DNA of 64,000 bases from Xylocopa sonorina. Taxonomy: Eukaryota > Arthropoda > Insecta > Hymenoptera > Apidae. Where the stretch lies: positions 1-64,000 of the forward strand of contig NW_027490117.1 in the NCBI RefSeq assembly GCF_050948175.1, read 5' to 3'. Of the stretch, positions 1 through 12,459 are shown one piece after another (the stretch's first letter is position 1; every line of letters starts with the position of its first letter). The position numbers were made by a program, and so were the translations under genes. The notes beneath the pieces were generated by a model. That model did no database searches and was not told the origin of the DNA. It saw nothing but the letters and a program-made list of their open reading frames with translations.

Positions 1-174
1 GCGTTTTAAGAAGCATTTGAACTCTATTGCTACGATACCTAGACATCTGCAGGCGCTATTTCCTAGCAAGGAAGTGTCGCATTTACATTCATTTGAAGTG
101 TAGACGAGGAATACATGACACTTCGCAAATCATATTATATCTTACCATGAAACATAGAAATGAGGTGCGATATC
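1..174 (+). repeat. First complete monomer, used as coordinate reference
   Basis: Numbering the monomer from GCGTTTT gives these landmarks: a three-state site at 36-41 (TACCTA, TACGTA or TAGGTA); a PstI-type CTGCAG at 47-52 in the CC class; an imperfect or perfect dyad TTCC(T/A)...GGAA at 60-73; TTCGC at 122-126; CATATTATAT at 131-140; and the perfect palindrome GCGATATCGC across 167-174 and into 1-2 of the next monomer, with an EcoRV site at 169-174. The first monomer itself is of the CC class, and its EcoRV site is intact at 169-174. Phase is arbitrary because the array has no visible beginning. Confidence 0.95.
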
Positions 175-1169
175 GCGTTTTAATAAGCATTAGAACTCTA
201 TCGCTACGATACCTAGACATCTGCAGACGCTATTTCCTAGCAAGGAAATGTCGCATTTACATTCATTTGAAGTGTAGACGAGGAATACATAACACTTCGC
301 AAATCATATTATATCTTACCATGAATCATAGAAATGAGATGCGATATCGCGTTTTAAGAATCATAAGAACTCTATTGCTACGATACGTTGACATCTGCAA
401 ACGCTATTTCCTTGCAAGGAAGTGTCGCATTTACATTCATTTGAAGTGCAGTCGAGGAATACATAACACTTCGCAAATCATATTATATCTTACCATGAAA
501 CATAGAAATGAGATGCGATATCGGGTTTTAAGAAACATTTGAACTCTATTGCTACGATACCTAGACATCTGCAGACGCTATTTCCTAGCAAGGAAGTGTC
601 GCATTTACATTCATTTGAAGTGTAGACGAGGAATACATAACACTTCGCAAATCATATTATATCTTACCATGAAACATAGAAATGAGATGCGATATCGCGT
701 TTTAATAAGCATTAGAACTCTACTGCTACGATAGGTAGACATCTGCAAACGCTATTTCCTTTCAAGGAAGTGTAGCATTTACATTCATATGAAGTGCAGA
801 CGAGGAATGCATAGCACTTCGCAAATCATATTATATCTTACCATGAAACATAGAAATGAGATGCGATATCGCGTTTTAAGAAGCATTAGAACTCTATTGC
901 TACGATAGGTAGACATCTGCAAACGCAATTTCCTAGCAAGGAAATGTCGCATTTACATTCATTTGAAGTGTAGACGAGGAATACATAACACTTCGCAAAT
1001 CATATTATATCTTACCATGAAACATAGAAATGAGATACGATATCGCGTTGTAAGAATCATAAGAACACTATTGCTACGATACGTAGACATCAGCAAACGC
1101 TATTTCCTAGCGAGGAAGTGTCGCATTCACATTTATTTGAAGTGTAGACGAGGAATACATAACACTTCG

Positions 1170-2873
1170 CAAATCATATTATATCTTACCATGAAACATA
1201 GAAATGAGATGCGATATCGCGTTCTAAGAATCATAAGAACTCTATTGCTACGATACGTAGACATCTGCAAACGCTATTTCCTTGCAAGGAAGTGTCGCAT
1301 TTACATTCATTTGAAGTGCAGTCGAGGAATACATAACACTTCGCAAATCATATTATATCCTACCATGAAACATAGAAATGAGATGCGATATCGGGTTTTA
1401 AGAAACATTTGAACTCTATTGCTACGATACCTAGACATCTGCAGACGCTATTTCCTAGCAAGGAAGTGTCGCATTTACATTCATTTGAAGTGTAGACGAG
1501 GAATACATTACACTTCGCAAATCATATTATATCTTATCATGAAACATAGAAATGAGATGCGATATCGCGTTCTAAGAAGCATTAGAAATCCATTGCTACG
1601 ATACGTAGACATCTGCAAACGCTATTTCTTTGCAAGGAAGTGTCGCATTTACATTCATTTGAAGCGTAGACGTGGAATACACACACTTCGCAAATCATAT
1701 TATATCTTACCATGAAACATAGAAATGAGATTCGATATCGCGTTTTAATAAGCATTAGAACTCTACTGCTACGATAGGTAGACATCTGCAAACGCTATTT
1801 CCTTTCAAGGAAGTGTCGCATTTACATTCATTTGAAGTGTAGACGAGGAATACATAACACTTCGCAAATCATATTATATCCTACCATGAAACATAGAAAT
1901 GAGATGCGATATCGCGTTTTTAGAAGCATTAGAACCCTATCGCTACGATACCTAGACATCTGCAGACGCTATTTCCTAGCAAGGAAATGTCGCATTTACA
2001 TTCATTTGAAGTGTAGACGTGGAATACACACACTTCGCAAATAATATTATATCTTACCATGAAACACAGAAAGGAGATGCGATATCGCGTTTTAAGAAGC
2101 ATTTGAACTCTATTGCTACGATACGTAGACATCTGCAAACGCTCTTTCCTTGCAAGGAAGTGTCGCATTTACATTCATTTGAAGTGTAGACGAGGAGTAC
2201 ATAAAACATCGCAAATCATATTATATCTTACCATGAAACATAGAAATGAGATGCGATATCGCGTTTTAAGAATCATAAGAACTCTATTGCTACGATACGT
2301 AGACATCTGCAAACGCTATTTCCTTGCAAGGAAGTGTCGCATTTACATTCATTTGAAGTGCAGTCGAGGAATACATAACACTTCGCAAATCATATTATAT
2401 CCTACCATGAAACATAGAAATGAGATGCGATATCGGGTTTTAAGAAACATTTGAACTCTATTGCTACGATACCTAGACATCTGCAGACGCTATTTCCTAG
2501 CAAGGAAGTGTCGCATTTACATTCATTTGAAGTGTAGACGAGGAATACATTACACTTCGCAAATCATATTATATCTTATCATGAAACATAGAAATGAGAT
2601 GCGATATCGTGTTCTAAGAAGCATTAGAAATCCATTGCTACGATACGTAGACATCTGCAAACGCTATTTCTTTGCAAGGAAGTGTCGCATTTACATTCAT
2701 TTGAAGCGTAGACGTGGAAAACACACACTTCGCAAATCATATTATATCTTACCATGAAACATAGAAATGAGATGCGATATCGTGTTTTAATAAGCATTAG
2801 AACTCTACTGCTACGATAGGTAGACATCTGCAAAAGCTATTTCCTTTCAAGGAAGTGTCGCATTTACATTCAT
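1170..2873 (+). repeat. Six-monomer (1,042-bp) offset duplication
   Basis: The segment at about 1,170-1,831 recurs at about 2,212-2,873, an offset of 1,042 bp (6 x 174 minus 2). The two missing bases are two 1-bp deletions in the ACACACACTTCGC-type monomers near 1,680 and 2,030. Shared markers include GCAGTCGAGG, GATATCGGGTTTT and TTAGAAATCCATTGC. Differences include TATCGCGTTC versus TATCGTGTTC and GGAATACAC versus GGAAAACAC. A third copy of this segment lies at about 3,081-3,742. Confidence 0.8.
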
Positions 2874-3922
2874 ATGAAGTGTAGACGAGGAATGCATAGC
2901 ACTTCGCAAATCATATTATATCTTACCATGAAACATAGAAATGAGATGCGATATCGCGTTTTAAGAAGCATTAGAACTCTATTGCTACGGTAGGTAGACA
3001 TCTGCAAACGCTATTTCCTAGCAAGGAAATGTCGCATTTACATTCATTTGAAGTGTAGACGAGGAGTACATAAAACATCGCAAATCATATTATATCTTAC
3101 CATGAAACATAGAAATGAGCTGCGATATCGCGTTTTAAGAATCATAAGAACTCTATTGCTACGATACGTAGACATCTGCAAACGCTATTTCCTTGCAAGG
3201 AAGTGTCGCATTTACATTCATTTGAAGTGCAGTCGAGGAATACATAACACTTCGCAAATCATATTATATCCTACCATGATACATAGAAATGAGATGCGAT
3301 ATCGGGTTTTAAGAAACATTTGAACTCTATTGCTACGATACCTAGACATCTGCAGACGCTATTTCCTAGCAAGGAAGTGTCGCATTTACATTCATTTGAA
3401 GTGTAGACGAGGAATACATTACACTTCGCAAATCATATTATATCTTATCATGAAACATAGAAGTGAGATGCGATATCGCGTTCTAAGAAGCATTAGAAAT
3501 CCATTGCTACGATACGTAGACATCTGCAAACGCTATTTCTTTGCAAGGAAGTGTCGCATTTACATTCATTTGAAGCGTAGACGTGGAATACACACACTTC
3601 GCAAATCATATTATATTTTACCATGAAACATAGAAATGAGATGCGATATCGCGTTTTAATAAGCATTAGAACTCTACTGCTACGATAGGTAGACATCTGC
3701 AAACGCTATTTCCTTTCAAGGAAGTGTCGCATTTACATTCATATGAAGTGCAGACGAGGAATGCATAGCACTTCGCAAATCATATTATATCTTACCATGA
3801 AACATATAAATGAGATGCGATATCGCGTTTTAAGAAGCATTAGAACTCTATTGCTACGGTAGGTAGACATCTGCAAACGCTATTTCCTAGCAAGGAAATG
3901 TCGCATTTACATTCATTTGAAG
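2187..3922 (+). repeat. Tandem five-monomer (869-bp) duplication
   Basis: The marker GGAGTACATAAAACATCGC occurs near 2,192 and again 869 bp later near 3,061. Sequence stays colinear through the GCAGTCGAGG monomer, the 1-bp-deleted monomer and the CTACGGTAGG monomer, until about 3,053 and 3,922. The two copies abut, as expected for one unequal exchange. The missing base relative to 870 is the deletion carried by the ACACACACTTCGC monomer in each unit. Confidence 0.85.
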
Positions 3923-5749
3923 TGCAGTCGAGGAATACATAACACTTCGCAAATCATATTATATCCTACCATGATACATAGAAATGAGATGCGATATCGG
4001 GTTTTAAGAAACATTTGAACTCTATTGCTACGATACCTAGACATCTGCAGACGCTATTTCCTAGCAAGGAAGTGTCGCATTTACATTCATTTGAAGTGTA
4101 GACGAGGAATACATTACACTTCGCAAATCATATTATATCTTACCATGAAACATAGAAATGAGATGCGATATCGCGTTTTATTAAGCATTAGAACTCTACT
4201 GCTAATATAGGTAGACGTCTGCAAACGCTATTTGCTTTCAAGGAAGTGTCGCATTTACATTCATATGAAGTGTAGACGAGGAATGCATAGCACTTCGCAA
4301 ATCATATTATATCTTACCATGAAACATATAAATGAGATGCGATATCGCGTTTTAAGAAGCATTAGAACTCTATTGCTACGATAGGGAGACATCTGCAAAC
4401 GCTATTTCCTAGCAAGGAAATGTCGCATTTACATTCATTTGAAGTGTAGACGAGGAATACATAACACTTCGCAAATCATATTATATCTTACCATGAAACA
4501 TGGAAATGAGGTGCGATATCACGTTTTAAGAAGCATTAGAACTCTATTGCTACGATGCCTAGACATCTGCAAACGCTATTTCTTTGCAAGGAAGTGTCGC
4601 ATTTACATTCATTTGAAGTGTAGACGAGGAATACATAACACTTCGCAAATCATATTATATCTTACCATGAAACATAGAAATGTGGTGCGATATCGCGCTT
4701 TAAGAAGCATTAGAGCTCTATCGCTACGATACCTAGACATCTGCAGACGCTATTTTCTAGCAAGGAAGTGTCGCATTTACATTCATTTGAAGTGTAGACG
4801 AGGAATACATAACATTTCGCAAATCATATTATATTTTACCATGAAACATAGAAATGAGATGCGATATCGCGTTTTAATAAGCATTAGAACTCTACTGCTA
4901 CGATACGTAGACATCTGCAAACGCTATTTCCTTGCAAGGAAGTGTCGCATTTACATTCATTTGAAGTGCAGTCGAGAAATACATAACACTTCGCAAATCA
5001 TATTATATCTTACCATAAAACATAGGAATGACATGCGATATCGCGTTTTAAGAAGCATTTGAACTCTATTGCTACGATACCTAGACATCTGCAGACGCTA
5101 TTTCCTAGCAAGGAAGTGTCGCATTTACATTCATTTCAAGCGTAGACGAGGAATACATTACACTTCGCAAATCATATTATATCTTACCATGAAACATAGA
5201 AATGAGATGCGATATCGCGTTCTAAGAAGCATTAGAAATCTATTGCTACGATACGTAGACATCTGCAAACGCTATTTCTTTGCAAGGAAGTGTCGCATTT
5301 ACATTCATTTGAAGTGTAGGCGTGGAATACACACACTTCGCAAATCATATTATATCTTACCATGAAACATAGAAATGAGATGCGATATCGCGTTTTAAGA
5401 AGCATTAGAAATCTATTGCCACGATACGTAGACATCTGCAAACGCTATTTCTTTGCAAGGAAGTGTCGCATTTACATTCATTTGAAGTGCAGACGAGGAA
5501 TGCATAGCACTTCGCAAATCATATTATATCTTACCATGAAACATAGAAATGAGATGCGATGTCGCGTTTTAAGAAGCATTAGAACTCTATTGCTACGATA
5601 GGTAGACATCTGCAAACGCTATTTCCTAGCAAGGAAATGTCGCATTTATATTCATTTGAAGTGTAGACGAGGAATACATAACACTTCGCAAATCATATTA
5701 TATCTTACCATGAAACATAGAAATGAGATACGATATCGCGTTGTATGAA

Positions 5750-6520
5750 TCATAAGAACACTATTGCTACGATACGTAGACATCTGCAAACGCTATTTCC
5801 TAGCGAAGAAAGTGTCGCATTCACATTCATTTGAAGTGTAGACGAGGAATACATAACACTTCGCAAATCATATTATATCTTACCATGAAGCATAGAAATG
5901 ATATGCGATATCGCGTTTTAAGAATCATAAGAACTCTATTGCTACGATACGTTGACATCTGCAAACGCTATTTCCTAGCAAGGAAGTGTCGCATTTACAT
6001 TCATTTGAAGTGTAGACGAGGAATACATTACACTTCGCAAATCATATCATATCTTACCATGAAACATAGAAATGAGATGCGATATCGCGTTCTAAGAAGC
6101 ATTAGTAATCCATTGCTACGATACGTAGACATCTGCAGACCATTTCCTAGCAAGGTAGTGTCGCATTTACATTCATTTGTAGTGTAGACGAGGAATACAT
6201 AACACTTCGCAAATCATATTATATCTTACCATGAAACATAGAAATGAGATACGATATCGCGTTGTAAGAATCATAAGATCACTATTGCTACGATACGTAG
6301 ACATCTGCAAACGCTATTTCCTAGCGAGGAAGTGTCGCATTCACTTTCATTTGAAGTGTAGACGAGGAATACATAACACTTCGCAATGAATATTATATCT
6401 TATCATGAAACATAGAAATGAGATGCGATATCGCGTTTTAAGAAGCATTTGAACTCTATTGCTACGATACCTAGACATCTGCAGACGCTATTTCCTAGCA
6501 AGGAATGTCGCATTTACATT
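5750..6520 (+). repeat. Eroded monomer island with clustered indels
   Basis: Three of the few non-founder length changes fall here: +1 bp near 5,811 (GCGAAGAAAGTG), -2 bp near 6,138 (GCAGACCATTTCC) and -1 bp near 6,506 (AAGGAATGTCGC). The island also carries GTTGTATGAATC, AAGATCACTATTGC near 6,277 and GCAATGAATATT near 6,384. The last motif is otherwise found only from about 26.9 kb rightward. The high private-mutation load suggests monomers that have escaped homogenisation longer than their neighbours. Confidence 0.75.
6264..6480 (+). repeat. Left member of a remote paralogous monomer pair
   Basis: AAGATCACTATTGC near 6,277, an AGCGAGGAAGTGTCGCATTCAC run and GCAATGAATATTATATC near 6,384 occur in this order. 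The same series recurs near 26,805 and 26,913. The offset is 20,528 bp, which is 118 monomers minus 4 bp. The four missing bases match the four 1-bp deletions that I count between the two points (near 6,506, 6,720, 8,630 and 13,153). Confidence 0.75.
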
Positions 6521-7936
6521 CATTTGAAGTGTAGACGAGGAATACATTACACTTCGCAAATCATATTATATCTTACCATGAAACATAGAAATGAGATGCG
6601 ATATCGCGTTCTAAGAAGCATTAGAAATCTATTGTTACGATACGTAGACATCTGCAAACGCTATTTCTTTGCAAGGAAGTGTCGCATTTACATTCATTTG
6701 AAGTGTAGACTTGGAATACACACACTTCGCAAATCATATTATGTCTTACCATGAAACATAGAAATGAAATGCGATATCGCGTTTTAAGAAGCATTAGAAC
6801 TCTATCGCTACGATACCTAGACATCTGCAGACGCTATTTCCTAGCAAGGAAATGTCGCATTTACATTCATTTGAAGTGTAGACGAGGAATACATAACACT
6901 TCGCAAATCATATTATATCTTACCATGAAACATAGAAATGAGATGCGATATCGCGTTTTAAGAATCATAAGAACCCTATTGCTACGATACGTTGACATCT
7001 GCAAACGCTATTTCCTTGCAAGGAAGTGTCGCATTTACATTCATTTGAAGTGCAGTCGAGGAATACATAACACTTCGCAAATCATATTATATCTTACCAT
7101 GAAACATAGAAATGAGATGCGATATCGGGTTTTAAGAAACATTTGAACTCTATTGCTACGATACCTAGACCTCTGCAGACGCTATTTCCTAGCAAGGAAG
7201 TGTCGCATTTACATTCATTTGAAGTGTAGACGAGGAATACATTACACTTCGCAAATCATATTATATCTTACCATGAAACATAGAAATGAGATGCGATATC
7301 GCGTTCTAGGAAGCATTTGGAAACCATTGCTACGATACGTAGACATCTGCAAACGCTATTTCTTTGCAAGGAAGTGTCGCATTTACATTCGTTTGATGTG
7401 TAGACGTGGAATACATAACACTTCGCAAATCATATTATATCTTACCATGAAACATAGAAATGAGGTGCGATGTCGCGCTTTAAGAAGCATTAGAACTCTA
7501 TCGCTACGATACCTAGACATCTGCAGACGCTATTTCCTAGCAAGGAAGTGTCGCATTTACATTCATTTGAAGTGTAGACGAGGAATACGTAACACTTCGC
7601 ATATCATATTATATCTTGCCATGAAACATAGAAATGAGATACGATATCGCGTTGTAAGAATCATAAGAACACTATTGCTACGATACGTAGACATCTGCAA
7701 ACGCTATTTCCTAGCTAGGAAGTGTCGCATACACATTCATTTGAAGTGTAGACGAGGAATACATAACACTTCGCAAATCATATTATATCTTACCATGAAA
7801 CATAGAAATGAGTTGCGATATCGCGTTCTATGAAGCATTAGAACTCTATTGCTACGATACGTAGACATCTGCTAACGCTATTTCTTTGCAAGGAAGTGTC
7901 GCATTTACATTCATTTGAAGTGTAGACGAGGAGTAC

Positions 7937-10900
7937 ATAAATCTTCGCAAATCATATTATATCTTACCATGAAACATGGAAATGAGGTGCGATATCGCGT
8001 TTTAAGAAGCATTAGAACTCTAATGCTACGATACGTAGACATCTGCTAACGCTATTTCTTTGCAAGCAAGTGTCGCATTTACATTCATTTGAAGTGTAGA
8101 CGTGGAATACATAACACTTCGCAAATCATATTATATCTTATCATGAAACATAGAAATGAGGTGCGATGTCGCGCTTTAAGAAGCATTAGAGCTCTATCGC
8201 TACGATACCTAGACATCTGCAGACGCTATTTCCTAGCAAGGAAGTGTCGCATTTACATTCATTTGAAGTGTAGACGAGGAATACATAACACTTCGCATAT
8301 CATATTATATCTTACCATGAAACATAGAAATGAGATACGATATCGTGTTGTAAGGATCATAAGAGCACTATTGCTACGATACGTGGACATCTGCAAACGC
8401 TATTTCCTAGCAAGGAAGTGTCGCATTTACATTCATGTCAGGTGTAGACGAGGAATACATTACACTTCGCAAATCATATTATATCTTACCATGAAACATA
8501 GAAATGAGATGCGATATCGCGTTCTAGGAAGCATTTGGAAACCATTGCTACGATACGTAGACATCTGCAAACGCTATTTCTTTGCAAGGAAGTGTCGCAT
8601 TTACATTCATTTGAAGTGTAGACGTGAAATACACAAACTTCGCAAATCATATTATATCTTACCATGAAACATAGAAATGAGATGCGATATCGCGTTTTAA
8701 TAAGCATGAGAACCCTACTGCTACGATAGGTAGACACCTGCAAACGCTATTTCCTTTCAAGGAAGTGTCGCATTTACATTCATTTGAATTGTAGACGAGG
8801 AATACATCACACTTCGCAAATCATATTATATCTTACCATGAAACATAGAAATGGGATGCGATATTGTGTTTTGAGAAGCAATAGAACTATATTGCTACGA
8901 TAGGTAGACATCTGCAAACGCTATTTCCTAGCAAGGAAGTGTCGCATTTACATTCATTTCAGGTGTAGACGAGGAATACATAACACTTCGCAAATCATAT
9001 TATATCTTACCATGGAACATAGAAATGAGATGCGATATCGCGTTTCAAGAAGCATTAGAACTCTATTGCTACGATAGGTAGACATCTGCAAACGCTATTT
9101 CCTAGCAAGTAAATGTCGCATTTACATTCATTTGAAGTGTAGACGAGGAATACATAACACTTCGCAAATCATATTATATCTTACCATGAAACATAGAAAT
9201 GAGATGCGATATCGCGTTTTAAGAAGCATTCGAAATCTATTGCTACGATACGTAGACATCTGCAAACGCTATTTCTTTGCAAGGAAGTGTCGCATTTATA
9301 TTCATTTGAAGTGTAGACGAGGAATACATAACACTTCGCAAATCATATTATATCTTACCATGGAACATAGAAATGAGATGCGATATCGCGTTTTAAGAAG
9401 CATTAGAACTCTATTGCTACGATAGGTAGACATATGCAAACGCTATTTCCTTGCGAGGAAGTGTCGCATTTACATTCATATGAAGTGTAGACGAGGAATA
9501 CATAACACTTCGCAAATCATATTATATCTTACCATGAAACATAGAAATGAGATGCGATATCGCGTTTTAAGAAGCATTAGAACTCTATCGCTACGATACC
9601 TAGACATCTGCAGACGCTATTTCCTAGCAAGGAAATTTCGCATTTACATTCATTTGAAGTGTAGACGAGGAATACATAACACTTCGCAAATCATATTATA
9701 TCTTACCATGAAACATAGAAATGAGATGCGATATCGCGTTTTGAGAAGCATTAGAACTCTATTGCTACGATAGGTAGACATATGCAAACGCTATTTCCTT
9801 GCAAGGAAGTGTCGCATTTACATTCATATGAAGTGTAGACGAGGAATACATCACACTTCGCAAATCATATTATATCTTACCATGAAACATAGAAATGATT
9901 TGCGATACCGCGTTTTAAGAATCATAAGAACTATATTGCTACGATAGGTAGACATATGCAAACGCTATTTCCTTGCGAGGAAGTGTCGCATTTACATTCA
10001 TATGAAGTGTAGACGAGGAATACATAACACTTCGCAAATCATATTATATCTTACCATGAAACATAGAAATGAGATGCGATATCGCGTTTTAAGAAGCATT
10101 AGAACTCTATCGCTACGATACCTAGACATCTGCAGACGCTATTTCCTAGCAAGGAAATTTCGCATTTACATTCATTTGAAGTGTAGACGAGGAATACATA
10201 ACACTTCGCAAATCATATTACATCTTACCATGAAACATAGAAATGAGATGCGATATCGCGTTTTGAGAAGCATTAGAACTCTATTGCTACGATAGGTAGA
10301 CATATGCAAACGCTATTTCCTTGCAAGGAAGTGTCGCATTTACATTCATATGAAGTGTAGACGAGGAATACATCACACTTCGCAAATCATATTATATCTT
10401 ACCATGAAACATAGAAATGAGTTGCGATACCGCGTTTTAAGAATCATAAGAACTATATTGCTACGATAGGTAGACATCTGCAAACGCTATTTCCTTGCAA
10501 GGAAGTGTCGCATTTACATTCATATGAAGTGTAGACGAGGAATACATAGCACTTCGCAAATCATATTATATCCTACCATGAAACATAGAAATGAGATGCG
10601 ATATCGCGTTTCAAGAAGCATTAGAATTCTATTGCTACGATTGGTAGACATCTGCAAACTCTATTTCCTAGCAAGTAAATGTCGCATTTACATTCATTTG
10701 AAGTGTAGACGAGGAATACATAACACTTCGCAAATCATATTATATCTTACCATGACACATAGAAATGAGATGCGATATCGCGTTTTAATAAGCATGAGAA
10801 CCCTACTGCTACGATAGGTAGACATCTGCAAACGCTATTTCCTTTCAAGGAAGTGTCGCATTTACATTCATTTGAATTGTAGACGAGGAATACATCACAC

Positions 10901-12459
10901 TTCGCAAATCATATTATATCTTACCATGAAACATAGAAATGAGATGCGATATTGTGTTTTGAGAAGCAATAGAACTCTATCGCTACGATACCTAGACATC
11001 TGCAGACGCTATTTCCTTTCAAGGAAGTGTCGCATTTACATTCATTTGAAGTGTAGACGAGGAGTACATAAAACTTCGCAAATCATATTATATCTTACCA
11101 TGAAACATGGAAATGAGGTGCGATATCGCGTTTTAAGAAACATTAGAACTCTATTGCTACGATACCTAGACATCTGCAGACGCTATTTCCTAGCAAGGAA
11201 GTGTCGCATTTACATTCATTTGAAGTGTAGACGAGGAATACATAACACTTCGCATATCATATTATATCTTGCCATGAAACATAGAAATGAGTTGCGATAT
11301 CGCGTTTTAAAAAGCATTAGAAATCTATTGCTACGATACGTAGACATCTGCAAACGCTATTTCTTTGCAAGGAAGTGTCGCATTTACATTCATTTGAAGT
11401 GTAGACGAGGAATACATAACACTTCGCAAATCATATTATATCTTACCATGGAACATAGAAATGAGATGCGATATCGCGTTTTAAGAAGCATTAGAACTCT
11501 ATTGCTACGATAGGTAGACATATGCAAACGCTATTTCCTTGCGAGGAAGTGTCGCATTTACATTCATATGAAGTGTAGACGAGGAATACATAACACTTCG
11601 CAAATCATATTATATCTTACCATGAAACATAGAAATGAGATGCGATATCGCGTTTTAAGAAGCATTAGAACTCTATCGCTACGATACCTAGACATCTGCA
11701 GACGCTATTTCCTAGCAAGGAAAGTTCGCATTTACATTCATTTGAAGTGTAGATGAGGAATACATAACACTTCGCAAATCATATTATATCTTACCATGAA
11801 ACACAGAAATGAGATGCGATATCGCGTTTTGAGAAGCATTAGAACTCTATTGCTACGATACCTAGACATCTGCAGACGCTATTTCCTAGCAAGGAAAGTT
11901 CGCATTTACATTCATTTGAAGTGTAGACGAGGAATACATAACACTTCGCAAATCATATTATATCTTACCATGAAACATAGAAATGAGATGCGATATCGCG
12001 TTTTGAGAAGCATTAGAACTCTATTGCTACGATACGTAGACATATGCAAACGCTATTTTCTTGCAAGGAAGTGTCGCATTTACATTCATATGAAGTGTAG
12101 ACGAGGAATACATAACACTTCGCAAATCATATTATATCTTACCATGAAACATAGAAATGAGATGCGATATCGCGTTTTAAGAAGCATTAGAACTCTATCG
12201 CTACGATACCTAGACATCTGCAGACGCTATTTCCTAGCAAGGAAAGTTCGCATTTACATTTATTTGAAGTGTAGACGAGGAATACATAACACTTCGCAAA
12301 TCATATTTTATCTTACCATGAAACATAGAAATGAGATGCGATATCGCGTTTTGAGAAGCATTAGAACTCTATTGCTACGATAGGTAGACATATGCAAACG
12401 CTATTTCCTTGAAAGGAAGTGTCGCATTTACATTCATATGAAGTGTAGACGAGGAATAC
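7937..12459 (+). repeat. 26-monomer higher-order repeat, copy A
   Basis: This 4,523-bp unit is followed directly by a second copy starting at about 12,460. The left edge is marked by TACATAAATCTTCGC near 7,936 and again near 12,459. The part to about 11,290 matches at offset 4,523; the rest, to 12,459, matches at offset 5,393. In the first 3.35 kb I counted roughly eight to ten differences, about 99.7% identity. The unit includes one monomer with a 1-bp deletion (AAATACACAAACTTCGC near 8,627), which explains why the length is one base short of 26 x 174. Confidence 0.9.
9421..10464 (+). repeat. Tandem three-monomer (522-bp) duplication
   Basis: GATAGGTAGACATATGC followed by CCTTGCGAGG occurs near 9,421 and again 522 bp later near 9,943. 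The two trimers stay colinear through the GGAAATTTCGC monomer and the TCACACTTCGC monomer to about 10,464. Few differences are visible; one is GATTTGCGATACC versus GAGTTGCGATACC. The same trimer pair is repeated in the second 26-monomer copy near 13,944-14,987, so it predates that larger duplication. Confidence 0.85.

Larger units (their letters stand above)
1..7936 (+). repeat. Left mixed block of monomers with local duplications
   Basis: About 46 monomers without one dominant higher-order unit. It is recognisable by monomers carrying GCAGTCGAGG (for example near 429, 1,318, 2,360 and 3,229) and by a 1-bp-deleted monomer with ACACACACTTCGC. Short tandem duplications of five and six monomers occur between 1.2 and 3.9 kb. 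Monomers here also show GTGTTTTA-like and TTGTAAGAATC variants that reappear in the homogenised block to the right. There is no gene; the open frames are the periodic frame of the monomer. Confidence 0.85.
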
